DNA from: Aeromonas aquatica
GTDB taxonomy: Bacteria; Pseudomonadota; Gammaproteobacteria; Enterobacterales; Aeromonadaceae
NCBI RefSeq assembly: GCF_000764655.1
Contig: NZ_JRGL01000118.1
Span: 1-64,000 of the forward strand
Length of the DNA stretch: 64,000 nt
Reading direction: 5' to 3'
Both the position numbers and the translations under genes were made by a program. Shown piece by piece: positions 42,201-50,536 of this stretch; position 1 is the first letter of the stretch; every line of letters starts with the position of its first letter. Under the pieces are notes generated by a model. That model did no database searches and had not been told where the DNA came from. It worked only from the letters and a program-made list of their open reading frames with translations.

Positions 42201-44165
42201 ATGACAAAAATAAGGAATTGGCTGGGTCCATTTTGGCCCATTGCCATCTTTTCGGTGATCGCGCTACTCAGCCTCACCGCCAGCCGGGCAGCCCTCGGAC
42301 TCTGGCAACAGGAGCGCGTCGACGCCGTCGCCGGCTGGTCACAGATGCTGCTGCAGGGATTGCGCATCGACGTCGCCACCCTCTGCTGGCTGTGGGGCGT
42401 CCCCGCGGTCTTCACCCTGCTGCTGGCAGGCCCTCACGCCCTCGGCCGGGCCTGGCTCATGCTGATCCGGGTCTGGCTGACCCTGGGGCTCTGGCTGATG
42501 CTGTTCCTGGAGATCTCTACCCCCTCCTTCGTCACCGAATACGGGGTGCGCCCCAACCGCCTCTACATCGAATACCTCATCTACCCGAAAGAGGTGCTCG
42601 CCATGCTGTGGGCCGGTCGCAAGGGCGAACTGCTGCTGGCCCTGGTGTTCAGCACTGCGGTGCTGGGCGGCGGCTGGTGGCTCAGCGGCCGTTTGATGCG
42701 CGGACTCAGCTTCCCCCGCTGGTACCTGAGGCCCGTCTTCGCCCTGCTGATCCTGGCCATCGGTTTCCTCGGCGCCCGCTCCAGCCTGGGGCACAGAGCC
42801 CTCAACCCCGCCATGGTGGCCTTTGCCAGCGATCCCCTGATCAATGCCCTGGTGGTCAACTCCTCCTACTCCCTGTTCTTCGCCATCAAGCAGATGGGGG
42901 CCGAGGAGCACGCCGGGGAGTTCTATGGTGAGTTGCCAAGGGAGCGGATCCTGGCACTGGTGCGCCAGGAGAGCGGCCGCCCCGACCAGGACTTCAGCTC
43001 GGAGGCCTTGCCGAGCCAGACCTTCAACGAGGCCAGCTACGGCGGCAAGCCGAAGAACCTGGTGATCCTGCTGCAGGAGAGCCTGGGGGCCCAGTTCGTC
43101 GGCTCCCTCGGTGGCCTGCCACTCACCCCCCACATAGATGCGCTGTCGAAGGAGGGTTGGACCTTCAACCAGCTCTATGCCACCGGCACCCGCTCGGTGC
43201 GCGGCATCGAGGCCGTGCTGACCGGCTTCACCCCGACCCCGGCCCAGGCCGTGGTCAAGCTCGGCAAGAGCCAGACCAACTTTTTCACCATCGCGGACCT
43301 GCTGAAGCAACGGGGCTACAGCACCAGCTTCATCTACGGCGGCGAGAGCCACTTCGACAACATGCGCAGCTTCTTCCTCGGCAACGGCTTCAGCCACATC
43401 GTCGAGCAGAAGGACTTCGAGAACCCGGTGTTCGAAGGCTCCTGGGGCGCCTCGGACGAGGATCTGATGGCCAAGGCGGACGAGACCTTCCGGGCCCTGA
43501 GCAAGGAGGGCAAGCCCTTCTTCAGCCTGGTGTTCAGCTCCAGCAACCACGATCCGTTCGAATTCCCGGACGATCGCATCGCCCTCTACGAGCAGCCCAA
43601 GCAGACCCGCAACAACGCCGCCAAGTATGCGGATTACGCCGTCGGTGAATTCTTCAAGAAGGCCCGCCAATCGGACTATTGGAAAGACACTCTGTTCCTG
43701 GTCATCGCCGATCACGACAGCCGGGTCGGCGGTGCCAGCCTGGTACCCATCCCCCGCTTCCACATCCCCGGCGTCATCGTCGGCGAGGGGATAAAACCCC
43801 GCCAGGACGAGCGCGTCGTGAGCCAGATAGACATGGCGCCGACCCTGCTCTCCCTGATGGGGATCAGCGCCGACTACCCCATGCTGGGCAAGGATCTGAC
43901 CCGGATGCCGGACGACTGGCCGGGACGCGCCATCATGCAGTACGACAAGAACTTCGCCCTGATGCGGGGCAAGGACGTGGTGATACTGCAGCCGGAGCGG
44001 CCAGCGGAGGGTTATATCTACGATGCCGTCCGCCAGCAGTTGCGCCCGACCCCCCAGCCGGACGAGATAAAGGAGATGGCGCTGGGACTGGTGCTCTGGG
44101 GCAGCCTCGCCTACCAGCAGGGGCTCTACCAGACGGCGTCTGACAGTCGAATCGTGCTGAACTGA
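42201..44165 (+). CDS. LTA synthase / phosphoglycerol transferase family protein
   Basis: The 654-residue protein has about five N-terminal membrane helices (to about residue 215) and a large periplasmic sulfatase-fold domain: metal-binding KNLVILLQESLGAQFVGSLG, catalytic Thr/Ser in ATGTRSVRGIEAVLTG, GGESHFDNMRSFFLGNGF, and DHDSRVGG. Gram-negative members transfer phosphoglycerol or phosphoethanolamine to glycans or lipid A. Substrate unknown here. AGGA lies nine bases before the ATG. A strong terminator follows. Confidence 0.88.
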   Translation: MTKIRNWLGPFWPIAIFSVIALLSLTASRAALGLWQQERVDAVAGWSQMLLQGLRIDVATLCWLWGVPAVFTLLLAGPHALGRAWLMLIRVWLTLGLWLMLFLEISTPSFVTEYGVRPNRLYIEYLIYPKEVLAMLWAGRKGELLLALVFSTAVLGGGWWLSGRLMRGLSFPRWYLRPVFALLILAIGFLGARSSLGHRALNPAMVAFASDPLINALVVNSSYSLFFAIKQMGAEEHAGEFYGELPRERILALVRQESGRPDQDFSSEALPSQTFNEASYGGKPKNLVILLQESLGAQFVGSLGGLPLTPHIDALSKEGWTFNQLYATGTRSVRGIEAVLTGFTPTPAQAVVKLGKSQTNFFTIADLLKQRGYSTSFIYGGESHFDNMRSFFLGNGFSHIVEQKDFENPVFEGSWGASDEDLMAKADETFRALSKEGKPFFSLVFSSSNHDPFEFPDDRIALYEQPKQTRNNAAKYADYAVGEFFKKARQSDYWKDTLFLVIADHDSRVGGASLVPIPRFHIPGVIVGEGIKPRQDERVVSQIDMAPTLLSLMGISADYPMLGKDLTRMPDDWPGRAIMQYDKNFALMRGKDVVILQPERPAEGYIYDAVRQQLRPTPQPDEIKEMALGLVLWGSLAYQQGLYQTASDSRIVLN

Positions 44166-44180
44166 TGAGATTTAACAGAC

Positions 44181-44208
44181 AAAAAAACCGCCGAATGGCG
44201 GTTTTTTT
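44181..44208. terminator. Bidirectional terminator of the LTA-synthase-like gene
   Basis: A 12-base stem AAAAAAACCGCC/GGCGGTTTTTTT with loop GAAT. Confidence 0.93.
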
Positions 44209-44222
44209 CTTGTCTATGCTGC

Positions 44223-44693
44223 TTAAGGCTGAGTGAAGCAGGGCAAGGAGCGGCTGAACCTGTGCTCGAACACCAGGGAGGTCTCGAGGTGCACCACCTC
44301 TTCGCGCGAGGTGAAGTGATCGAACACGAAGTTGCGCAGGTGCTCGGTGTCGGCGACGCAGAGGTGCACCAGAAAATCGTCCTTGCCCCCCATGTGGAAC
44401 AGGCTGATCACCTCGGGCAGGGCCAGGATGGCATCGCGGAACGCATCGATGATCTGACGGCTGTGGCGCGCCAGCTGCAGGGAGACCATGGCCTGGATGT
44501 GGCCGCCCAGCGCCTGATAATCCACCTCGCAGTGCGCTCCCTTGAGCACCCCGTCCTGTTGCAGCTTGCGTACCCGCTCCAGGCAGGTGGATGGCGCCAC
44601 CCCGACCAGGGCCGCCAGATCCTTGTTGGTCATGCCCGCATCGCGAAACAGATGGGCCAGGATATCCAAGTCCAGTTGATCCAGGTTTCTCAT
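44223..44693 (-). CDS. Lrp/AsnC family transcriptional regulator
   Basis: The 156-residue protein has an N-terminal helix-turn-helix (LDQLDLDILAHLFRDAGMTNKDLAALVGVAPSTCLERVRKLQQDGVL, about 4-52) and an RAM ligand-binding domain (VSLFHMGGKDDFLVHLCVADTEHL). AAGGAG precedes the ATG at 44693. It is divergent from the small phosphatase gene; autoregulation and control of that neighbour are plausible. Ligand unknown, an amino acid by family analogy. Confidence 0.9.
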   Translation of the reverse strand: MRNLDQLDLDILAHLFRDAGMTNKDLAALVGVAPSTCLERVRKLQQDGVLKGAHCEVDYQALGGHIQAMVSLQLARHSRQIIDAFRDAILALPEVISLFHMGGKDDFLVHLCVADTEHLRNFVFDHFTSREEVVHLETSLVFEHRFSRSLPCFTQP

Positions 44694-44854
44694 CTCTACT
44701 CCTTGCTCGCTCAATTTTTTTAGACTCTGCCCGTAAACCGGGCCGAACACAACGCAGATTGACATCCTGAGCCGGGCCTCTATGCTCTGCCCCGCTCAGG
44801 TACGGCGCCAATGAGCTCATTTGACACCAAACAGGCCCCCCCACAAGGATCCCC

Positions 44855-45370
44855 ATGCACCCTTCTCACCCCTTCTGGAGCCTGGAGGTCCCCCGCCTCG
44901 ACGGGCAGTTGCTGCTCACCCCCTGCCCCGGCACCCAGCACGTGCCCATGCCGCACGCTCTCAGCCAGTTGCAACTGGCCGGTGCCCACGCCCTGATCAC
45001 CCTGATGACGGGTGACGAGCTGGCCGCGTGCGCGCTGACACGGCTTGGCAAGCAGGTGGAGGCCAGGGGCATGGGCTGGTTTCATCTGCCCATCCTGGAC
45101 GACGAGGCCCCCGATGCCGATTTCGAGCTAGCCTGGCAGCAGGCGTTGCCGCAGCTGATCGCGCTACTGCGGGACGGCAAGCAGCTGGCCATTCACTGCC
45201 GTGGGGGAAGCGGTCGCACCGGGCTGGTCGCCGCCCTCCTGCTGATGACGCTGGGTCAGCCACAGCGGGAGGCCATGGCCGCCATCCGGGCCCGTCGGCC
45301 CAACGCCTTCACCCTGGCTTGCCACCGCCACTGGCTGGATAGCCAGGCGGCGCGGCTGCAGGCCGACTAA
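44855..45370 (+). CDS. Small dual-specificity-type protein phosphatase
   Basis: The 171-residue protein carries the Cys-phosphatase P-loop HCRGGSGRTG with nucleophile Cys115 and Arg121; the catalytic acid Asp lies upstream in HLPILDDEAPD. It belongs to the CDKN3/dual-specificity phosphatase group. Substrate unknown. AAGGATCCCC precedes the ATG. It is convergent with metA. Its TAA at 45368-45370 overlaps the TAG of the outermost metA-tail copy on the other strand. Confidence 0.85.
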   Translation: MHPSHPFWSLEVPRLDGQLLLTPCPGTQHVPMPHALSQLQLAGAHALITLMTGDELAACALTRLGKQVEARGMGWFHLPILDDEAPDADFELAWQQALPQLIALLRDGKQLAIHCRGGSGRTGLVAALLLMTLGQPQREAMAAIRARRPNAFTLACHRHWLDSQAARLQAD

Positions 45371-45606
45371 GAGGGAGCCTTGGGCTGCGGGTAAGCGAAC
45401 ACCTTGCCGATGCCCTCCAGCCCACTGTCAGTGAGTTGGCTCGATGACATCTATGCCTTGGGCTGCTCGTAGGTGAACACCTTGCCGATGTCCTCCACCC
45501 AACTGCTAGTGAGCTGTCCCGATGGCACCTATGCCTTGGGCTGCTCGTAGGTGAACACCTTGCCGATGTCCTCCACCCAACTGCTAGTGAGCTGTCCCGA
45601 TGGCAC
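45367..45606 (-). repeat. Three tandem extra copies of the metA 3' end
   Basis: The last 20 or so codons of metA recur with an exact 78-bp (26-codon) period, stops at 45529, 45451 and 45367 beside the real stop at 45607. Two inner copies are identical ([21 protein letters not shown], stop); the outer one is diverged (QLTDSGLEGIGKVFAYPQPK, then APS). Each starts with GTG or ATG directly after the previous TAG, and the frame is never broken. Against metA, ACC/ACT, GAA/GAG and CAA/CAG are synonymous, while Tyr/Ser, Arg/Trp and Leu/Val are replacements. Confidence 0.92.
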
Positions 45607-46554
45607 CTATGCCTTGGGTTGCTCGTAGGTGAACACCTTGCCGATGTCTTCCAACCGGTAGCTGGTGAGCTGGTAGACGTAGTAGTTGAGCCAGTTGGAG
45701 AACAGCAGATGGCCATGACTGCGCCAGCTGGCCCGCGGCGTCTGGCCGGGATCGTTGTCCGGGTAGTAGTTGACCGGGATGACGGGGGTGAGCCCGGCCG
45801 CCAGATCCCGCTGATATTCGCCATCCAGGGTCAGGGCATCGTATTCCGGATGGCCGGTGACGAACACCTGACGACAATCCTTGGTCGCCGCCAGATAGAC
45901 CCCGGCTTCCTCTGACTCCGCGAAGATCTGCAGATCGGTGTGGGCGCGGATGAGATCCCCGTCGAACGCCGCATAGCGGGAGTGGGGGGCGACGAACTCG
46001 TCGTCGAAACCCCGCAGCAGCGCCTCGTGCTCATCGAGGCGATGGTGGCGATAGACCCCTGACAGCTTCTCGCCGTGGGTCTGTTTCTCCATGCCATACA
46101 AGGCCTTGAGCGCCGCCTGCACGGCCCAGCACAGGAACAGGGTCGAGGTCACATGCTGATGGGACCACTCGATGATCTCGACGATACGCGGCCAGTAGAC
46201 CACCTCTTCGAACTCCACCAGCCCGAGTGGCGCCCCCGTGATGATCATGCCGTCGTAGTTGTTGCCACGCACCTGCTCGAAGTCGTGATAGAAGTTCTCC
46301 AGGTGCGCCTGGGGCGTGTTCTTCGACTCCCGATCGTCGATGCGCAGCAGATCCACGTCCACCTGCAGCGGCGAGTTGGAGAGCATCCGCATCAGCTGGA
46401 TCTCGGTCTCGATCTTCTTGGGCATCAGGTTGAGGATGAGCACCCGCAGCGGGCGGATGTTCTGGGTGACGGCCCGGGATTCCGTCATCACGAAGATGTT
46501 CTCCTGCCCCAGCACTTCGGCGGCGGGCAACTGGTCCGGGATCTTGATCGGCAT
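45607..46554 (-). CDS. metA: Homoserine O-succinyltransferase
   Basis: The 315-residue enzyme starts methionine synthesis by acylating homoserine. Catalytic Cys142 (LFLCWAVQ), His235 and Glu237 (VTGHPEY) have E. coli numbering. Gly111 in [10 protein letters not shown] is the residue associated with succinyl-CoA preference, whereas Glu at that place marks acetyl-CoA users. A MetJ-type operator lies about 30 bases upstream. The C-terminal tail is repeated three times in the 3' spacer, so the present tail may not be the original one. Confidence 0.94.
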   Translation of the reverse strand: MPIKIPDQLPAAEVLGQENIFVMTESRAVTQNIRPLRVLILNLMPKKIETEIQLMRMLSNSPLQVDVDLLRIDDRESKNTPQAHLENFYHDFEQVRGNNYDGMIITGAPLGLVEFEEVVYWPRIVEIIEWSHQHVTSTLFLCWAVQAALKALYGMEKQTHGEKLSGVYRHHRLDEHEALLRGFDDEFVAPHSRYAAFDGDLIRAHTDLQIFAESEEAGVYLAATKDCRQVFVTGHPEYDALTLDGEYQRDLAAGLTPVIPVNYYPDNDPGQTPRASWRSHGHLLFSNWLNYYVYQLTSYRLEDIGKVFTYEQPKA

Positions 46555-46580
46555 GCTGACTCCCTGTACTGCATCGGTAA

Positions 46581-46596
46581 ATATGTCTGGACATCT
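46581..46596 (-). promoter_or_regulatory. MetJ-type operator of metA
   Basis: Two adjacent eight-base boxes, ATATGTCT and GGACATCT, each match AGACGTCT at six of eight positions. They lie 27 bases before the metA ATG. An A/T-rich TTATTATAG element, a possible -10, lies just upstream. Confidence 0.65.
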
Positions 46597-46667
46597 AGAA
46601 GCCTATAATAAAGCGCCCAGCCTGTCATCAGTTACCTGCGCATTCGTCCTCCCTCGACGACACTGAC

Positions 46668-46695
46668 AACAAGGGCGCCTTTTGGCGCCCTTGTT
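46668..46695 (-). terminator. Hairpin after the Lys-Asn repeat gene
   Basis: A 12-base perfect stem AACAAGGGCGCC/GGCGCCCTTGTT with a four-base loop begins one base past the stop codon. The following bases lack a T run, so it may instead stabilise the mRNA. Confidence 0.6.
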
Positions 46696-46696
46696 G

Positions 46697-46993
46697 TTAC
46701 TTGTTTTTGTTCTTGTTGTGGCCTTTGCCAGGGTTGTTGTCCCCATGCACGCTGCTGTTTTCCTTGTTCTTGTTCTTGTTCTTGTTCTTGTTCTTGCCTT
46801 TGCCGTCGCACTCCTCATTGCTCATCTTGACGTTGCCTATCTCGACCGTCGAGCAGTTCTCATCGTGCTTGTCTTTCCACTCATCGACGTCATCGCCGTC
46901 TACGTTGATGCGCACATCGTTGGAGTTGATCTGCAAGCCAGCCCAGGCGGGGGTGCCTACCAGCAGGGCCAGCAACAAGGCTGCGTGTTTCAT
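46697..46993 (-). CDS. Small secreted protein with a Lys-Asn repeat tail
   Basis: The 98-residue product has a signal peptide (MKHAALLLALLVGTPAWA), a short acidic domain with two cysteines (Cys46, Cys60 region: ENCSTVEIGNVKMSNEEC), and a tail rich in Lys-Asn pairs. The tail includes (KN) repeats near 64-74 and a second block at the C-terminus, encoded by AAGAAC repeats. Function unknown. AGAAGG precedes it; ATGs at 46993 and 46999 are both possible. The hexamer repeat suggests length variation by slippage. Confidence 0.75.
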   Translation of the reverse strand: MKHAALLLALLVGTPAWAGLQINSNDVRINVDGDDVDEWKDKHDENCSTVEIGNVKMSNEECDGKGKNKNKNKNKNKENSSVHGDNNPGKGHNKNKNK

Positions 46994-47243
46994 GGTCATG
47001 ACCTTCTTTTTGAACAATTGAACAATTGGTGAGCATTTTACCCCACCTCTGTCATGGAACGTGACTGTTGCCACCGGAATACATGCCCACGCTTAAGCCA
47101 GGGTTCACCCTTGTTGCGCCTTGGTTAACAACGAGAGGCTCACCGTGCTGCCAGGACGGAGGGGATGTCGCCAGCGGCCGATGGATATTGCTACAATTGC
47201 AACCCCATCGGCGCCTGCCGCCACCCCGTTTCAAGGAGTTTGC

Positions 47244-48407
47244 ATGCGTATCGAGATCATCAGCACCGGTGATGAGATAGTGACCGGCCTGGTGGTGGAC
47301 ACCAATGCCGCCTGGCTCAGCGCCCTGTTGCTGGAGCAGGGCTGGCAGGTGCGCCGCCGGCTCACAGTCGGGGACAACCTCGCGGATCTGAAAGCCGTGC
47401 TGCAGGAGAGCGCCGGGCGCGCCGAGGTGGTGCTGGTGTGCGGCGGCCTGGGCCCCACCGCCGACGATCTCACCGCCCTGGCGGCGGCCGAGGCATTTGC
47501 CCAGCCGCTGACCCTGTTCCCGGACTGGCTCGCCACTATCGAAGCGCGCTACGCCAGCCGGGGCCGCCCCATGCCCCAGAGCAATGCCAAGCAGGCCTGG
47601 CTGCCCCGGGAGTGCGAGATCCTCGACAACCCGGTCGGCACCGCCTGCGGCTTCCTGGTCCATTATTCGGCCAGCCACGGCCAGAGCCAGCTGTTCTTCA
47701 CCCCGGGCGTGCCGTTCGAATTCAAGCAGATGGTGCGCGAGCAGATCCTGCCACGCCTGAAACGGCTGGCGGGGGATCAGACCGACACCGAGCTGCGCCG
47801 CTTCTACAGCTTCGGCATCTCGGAGTCGGCCCTCTCCGACAAGCTGGACGCCACCCCCTGGCCGAGCGGCATCGAGCTCGGCTATCGCTCCTCCATGCCG
47901 CTCATCGAGCTGAAACTCATCGGCCATGGGGCGGGCGCTGCCGATATGGAGGCCGCCGAAAGTCGACTGCTGGGGGAGATTTCACCCTGGCTGGTGGGAC
48001 GGGGAGAGGAGGATCCGGCGCGCCAGATCCTGGCCCTGCTGGGGGATCGCAACCTGACTCTTCGGGAGGGAGAGAGTCGGGGCGCCCTGCTCGGTTTTTG
48101 CCACGAGCATCCCCATCTTGAGGCGCACTTCGATGGGCGGCTCCCGAATGAGCTGGCGCAGTTAACCGGCACGGACACAGGGCTGAGCCTGACCATAGGC
48201 AGTGCGGGAGCGGACGGGGTGCCGCTGCTGCTGTGCACCGATGGCAAGGGGATTGGTCAGACCCTCAAGGTCAGCCACCCGGATCCACAGAGCGGTCGCA
48301 AGATCCTCGCCTTCGCCGCCCTCGACATGCTGCGCCGCCACCTGCTGGGGCTGCCGGTGATCGCCGACTACCTCACCCTCCCCAGAAGCGCGCAGCGCCA
48401 CAGCTAG
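47244..48407 (+). CDS. CinA-like / YfaY-type protein
   Basis: The 387-residue protein starts with the MoaB/MogA-like domain of CinA (STGDEIVTGLVVDTNAAWLSALL, VCGGLGPTADDLT, LDNPVGTACGF, FTPGVPFEFKQMV). It lacks the classical C-terminal amidase signature in a recognisable form, like E. coli YfaY (about 400 residues). Family members are linked to NAD salvage (pyrophosphatase) and nucleotide clean-up. AAGGAG lies five bases before the ATG at 47244. Monocistronic; a REP-like palindrome follows. Confidence 0.88.
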   Translation: MRIEIISTGDEIVTGLVVDTNAAWLSALLLEQGWQVRRRLTVGDNLADLKAVLQESAGRAEVVLVCGGLGPTADDLTALAAAEAFAQPLTLFPDWLATIEARYASRGRPMPQSNAKQAWLPRECEILDNPVGTACGFLVHYSASHGQSQLFFTPGVPFEFKQMVREQILPRLKRLAGDQTDTELRRFYSFGISESALSDKLDATPWPSGIELGYRSSMPLIELKLIGHGAGAADMEAAESRLLGEISPWLVGRGEEDPARQILALLGDRNLTLREGESRGALLGFCHEHPHLEAHFDGRLPNELAQLTGTDTGLSLTIGSAGADGVPLLLCTDGKGIGQTLKVSHPDPQSGRKILAFAALDMLRRHLLGLPVIADYLTLPRSAQRHS

Positions 48408-48411
48408 GCTC

Positions 48412-48450
48412 CTCATCCCCGCCCTTCTCCCGCGAGGGGAGAAGGGCGCC
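48412..48450. repeat. REP-like palindromic element
   Basis: CCTCATCCCC followed by CCCTTCTCCC-GCGA-GGGGAGAAGGG and GC forms a strong stem. Nearly the same 40 bases recur at 57754-57791. Such elements lie between genes here, consistent with a dispersed REP-type family. Confidence 0.7.
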
Positions 48451-48545
48451 GAGCGCCACCTCGGCCGAGCGCCGCCCGACCAACCCGGTGAGCCCCCGCG
48501 TTGGGTCGCGCGCAGCCAAACCCGATAGGCGGGATATCCCCGCGA

Positions 48546-49079
48546 TCAGAGCGCCGTCAGGCGGGCGAGCGCACTGAAGGCCGTCCCGCCATGCACCCAG
48601 TAACCGGCCAGCGCCAGGGTCAGTAGACAGAACGCCGTCTCGTAGCCACTGCCGCTCTTGAGCGGCAGCCAGGGCAGGCGATAACGCCGGCGCAGCGGCC
48701 AGAACAGCGGAATGCCCGCCGGGGTGAGCCAGTCCCCGAGCAGATGGCTCAGGTAGCCGATGATGAGCGCATCCTTCACCACCGCCGACAGCGTGCCGGG
48801 GGCCTGGAACTGCGCCAGCCCCCAGACCGCGATGCCGACCGCCAGCAGGCTATGGGTGAAGCCACGGTGACCGAACAGGCGGGAGAGCGGCCCCGAGATC
48901 CAGGGCAGGCGCCGGCCGAGCAGGGAGTTGGGGTGGTCGAGATCCGGCAGCAGGGCGCTGGCCAGGGCGACGGGCACCAGCTGCCAGAGGCTGGCATCGG
49001 CCAGGGCCGGGGTGAGCTGCAGTTGATGGGCAAGCAGGGTGCAGGTAACGGAAAACAGCAGGTGGCCTTGGGCGGTCAT
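48546..49079 (-). CDS. YdjM-type membrane-bound metal-dependent hydrolase
   Basis: The 177-residue membrane protein matches E. coli YdjM closely: TAQGHLLFSVTC at the start, LLPDLDHPNSLLGRRLPWIS, GHRGFTHSLLA, IGYLSHLLGDWLTPAGIPLFWP. Conserved Asp/His residues suggest a metal site; YdjM is LexA-regulated in E. coli. I found no clear LexA box upstream. A 7-base inverted repeat (CGGTACT/AGTACCG at about 49114-49136) is present. Confidence 0.88.
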   Translation of the reverse strand: MTAQGHLLFSVTCTLLAHQLQLTPALADASLWQLVPVALASALLPDLDHPNSLLGRRLPWISGPLSRLFGHRGFTHSLLAVGIAVWGLAQFQAPGTLSAVVKDALIIGYLSHLLGDWLTPAGIPLFWPLRRRYRLPWLPLKSGSGYETAFCLLTLALAGYWVHGGTAFSALARLTAL

Positions 49080-49316
49080 GGATGGGTTCGATGAAGCAAG
49101 AGATGGACGGATGCGGTACTGGCCCGGCGAGTACCGGGCGGCAGATTAGAATCCCTCCCACCGTAATGAGCAAGACGAATGTTGCTCAAACCTCACTTTC
49201 ACAGTCATTTATTCCACCAAATGCCCGTGTCACACATCAATTGCGCCTCATACGGCGCCAAATTCACCGCCAGACAAGGGGGTCGGACGGCCTGAGGGAG
49301 CTGGCCGCCCCCCAGG

Positions 49317-50411
49317 TCAATCCAGGCTCTTCTTGAAGCGGTGGGCGGCCAGGGTCAGCATCAGCAGGGTGAAGCCCAGCAGCCAGAGCACGTCCGGCAG
49401 CAACTCCGACAGCTCCCCGCCCCGCAGCACCACTCCCCTGATGATCCGCATGAAGTGGGTGGCGGGCAGCACCTCGGCGATCCACTGGGCCGGGGCCGGC
49501 ATCCCCTCGTAGGGGAACATGAAGCCCGACAACAAGATGGACGGCAGCAGGATAAACACCGTCATCTGCATCGCCTGCAACTGGGTCTGGGCCAGGGTGG
49601 AAATGAGCAGCCCCAGGGTCAGGCTGGCGGCGATAAACAGCAGGGTCGCCAGCAACACCTGGCTCAGGGCGCCGTTGATGGGCACCGCGAAGATGAAGTG
49701 GCCGAGGCCGAGGATGATGGCGACCTGGATCAGTCCCACCCCTATGTAGGGCAGGATCTTGCCGATCATCAGCTCCATCGAGCCGACCGGGGTGGTGATG
49801 AGCAGCTCCAGATTGCCGCGCTCCCGTTCGCGCACTATGGCCGCCGAGGTAAACATGATCATGGTCATGGTGAGGATCACCCCGAGCAGGCCGGGCACTA
49901 TGTTGACCGCCGAGCGGCGGGCCGGGTTGAAGTAGAGCACCGTCTCGAAGGTGGGGGGGACAGGCTTGAGATCGGGCTTGAGCACGGTCAGCGGCATGGT
50001 GCGCAAGCCGAGCAGAGCCCCCGCTATCATGGTGTCCGAGCCATCCACCAGCCACTGGCCCGCGCTCTCGCCGGTGCTGAGTCGACGGTCCAGATCCGTG
50101 GGCAGCACCAGCACGGCCCGCACCTCCCCCCGGGTCAGGGCGGCTTCCGCCTGCTGGATACCGACGTAACGCTGCTTGATGCTCACCACCTGGCTCGCCT
50201 CCACCGCCTCCGCCAGCAGCCGCCCCGGCACGCTCTGGCTCATGTCCACCAGCCCGGCCGGGATCTGGCGCACGTCGCTATTGATGGCGTAGCCAAACAG
50301 CAGCAGCTGGATCAGCGGGATCATCACCACCATCCCAAACGTGAGCCTGTCCCGCGCCAGCTGCCTTAGCTCCTTCTGGGTAATTGCCCAGAGCCGCCTC
50401 AGACCGTCCAT
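49317..50411 (-). CDS. ABC-2 type transporter permease
   Basis: The 364-residue permease has a first membrane helix near residue 26-45, a large periplasmic loop, and five helices after 170, with the motif ERERGNLELLITTPV typical of ABC-2 exporters (YhhJ/YbhS-like). It is the permease of a three-gene exporter with the ATPase and HlyD-like genes upstream. Start is ATG 50411 (MDGLRRLW). A second copy of its first 30 codons lies upstream (ATG at 50536) and abuts the ATPase gene. Confidence 0.9.
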   Translation of the reverse strand: MDGLRRLWAITQKELRQLARDRLTFGMVVMIPLIQLLLFGYAINSDVRQIPAGLVDMSQSVPGRLLAEAVEASQVVSIKQRYVGIQQAEAALTRGEVRAVLVLPTDLDRRLSTGESAGQWLVDGSDTMIAGALLGLRTMPLTVLKPDLKPVPPTFETVLYFNPARRSAVNIVPGLLGVILTMTMIMFTSAAIVRERERGNLELLITTPVGSMELMIGKILPYIGVGLIQVAIILGLGHFIFAVPINGALSQVLLATLLFIAASLTLGLLISTLAQTQLQAMQMTVFILLPSILLSGFMFPYEGMPAPAQWIAEVLPATHFMRIIRGVVLRGGELSELLPDVLWLLGFTLLMLTLAAHRFKKSLD

Positions 50412-50536
50412 CGGCTTGCCCTCACGGTTCGACGTGGCGGGATCATCACCGCCAGGGTGCCAAAGGTCAGCCTGTCCCGCGCCAACTGCCTTAGCTCCTT
50501 CTGGGTGATGGCCCAGAGCCGTCGCAGACTGTTCAT
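50399..50536 (-). pseudogene. Extra permease 5' end forming a 45-codon relay frame
   Basis: The frame starts MNSLRRLWAITQKELRQLAR against MDGLRRLWAITQKELRQLAR in the gene. Synonymous differences include GCA/GCC, ATT/ATC, CTG/TTG, CTC/CTG, ACG/ACC, GGG/GGC. Replacements are few (Asp/Asn, Gly/Ser, and others after codon 26). Its ATG overlaps the ATPase TGA as ATGA. After about 33 homologous codons it runs out of register and stops with TGA at 50399, 13 bases inside the real permease gene. It could thus couple ATPase and permease translation. Confidence 0.88.

Noticed and set aside
49114-49136. LexA box upstream of the YdjM-like gene
   Set aside because: The inverted repeat CGGTACT/AGTACCG does not fit CTGT-N8-ACAG, so LexA control, known for E. 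coli ydjM, is not supported here.
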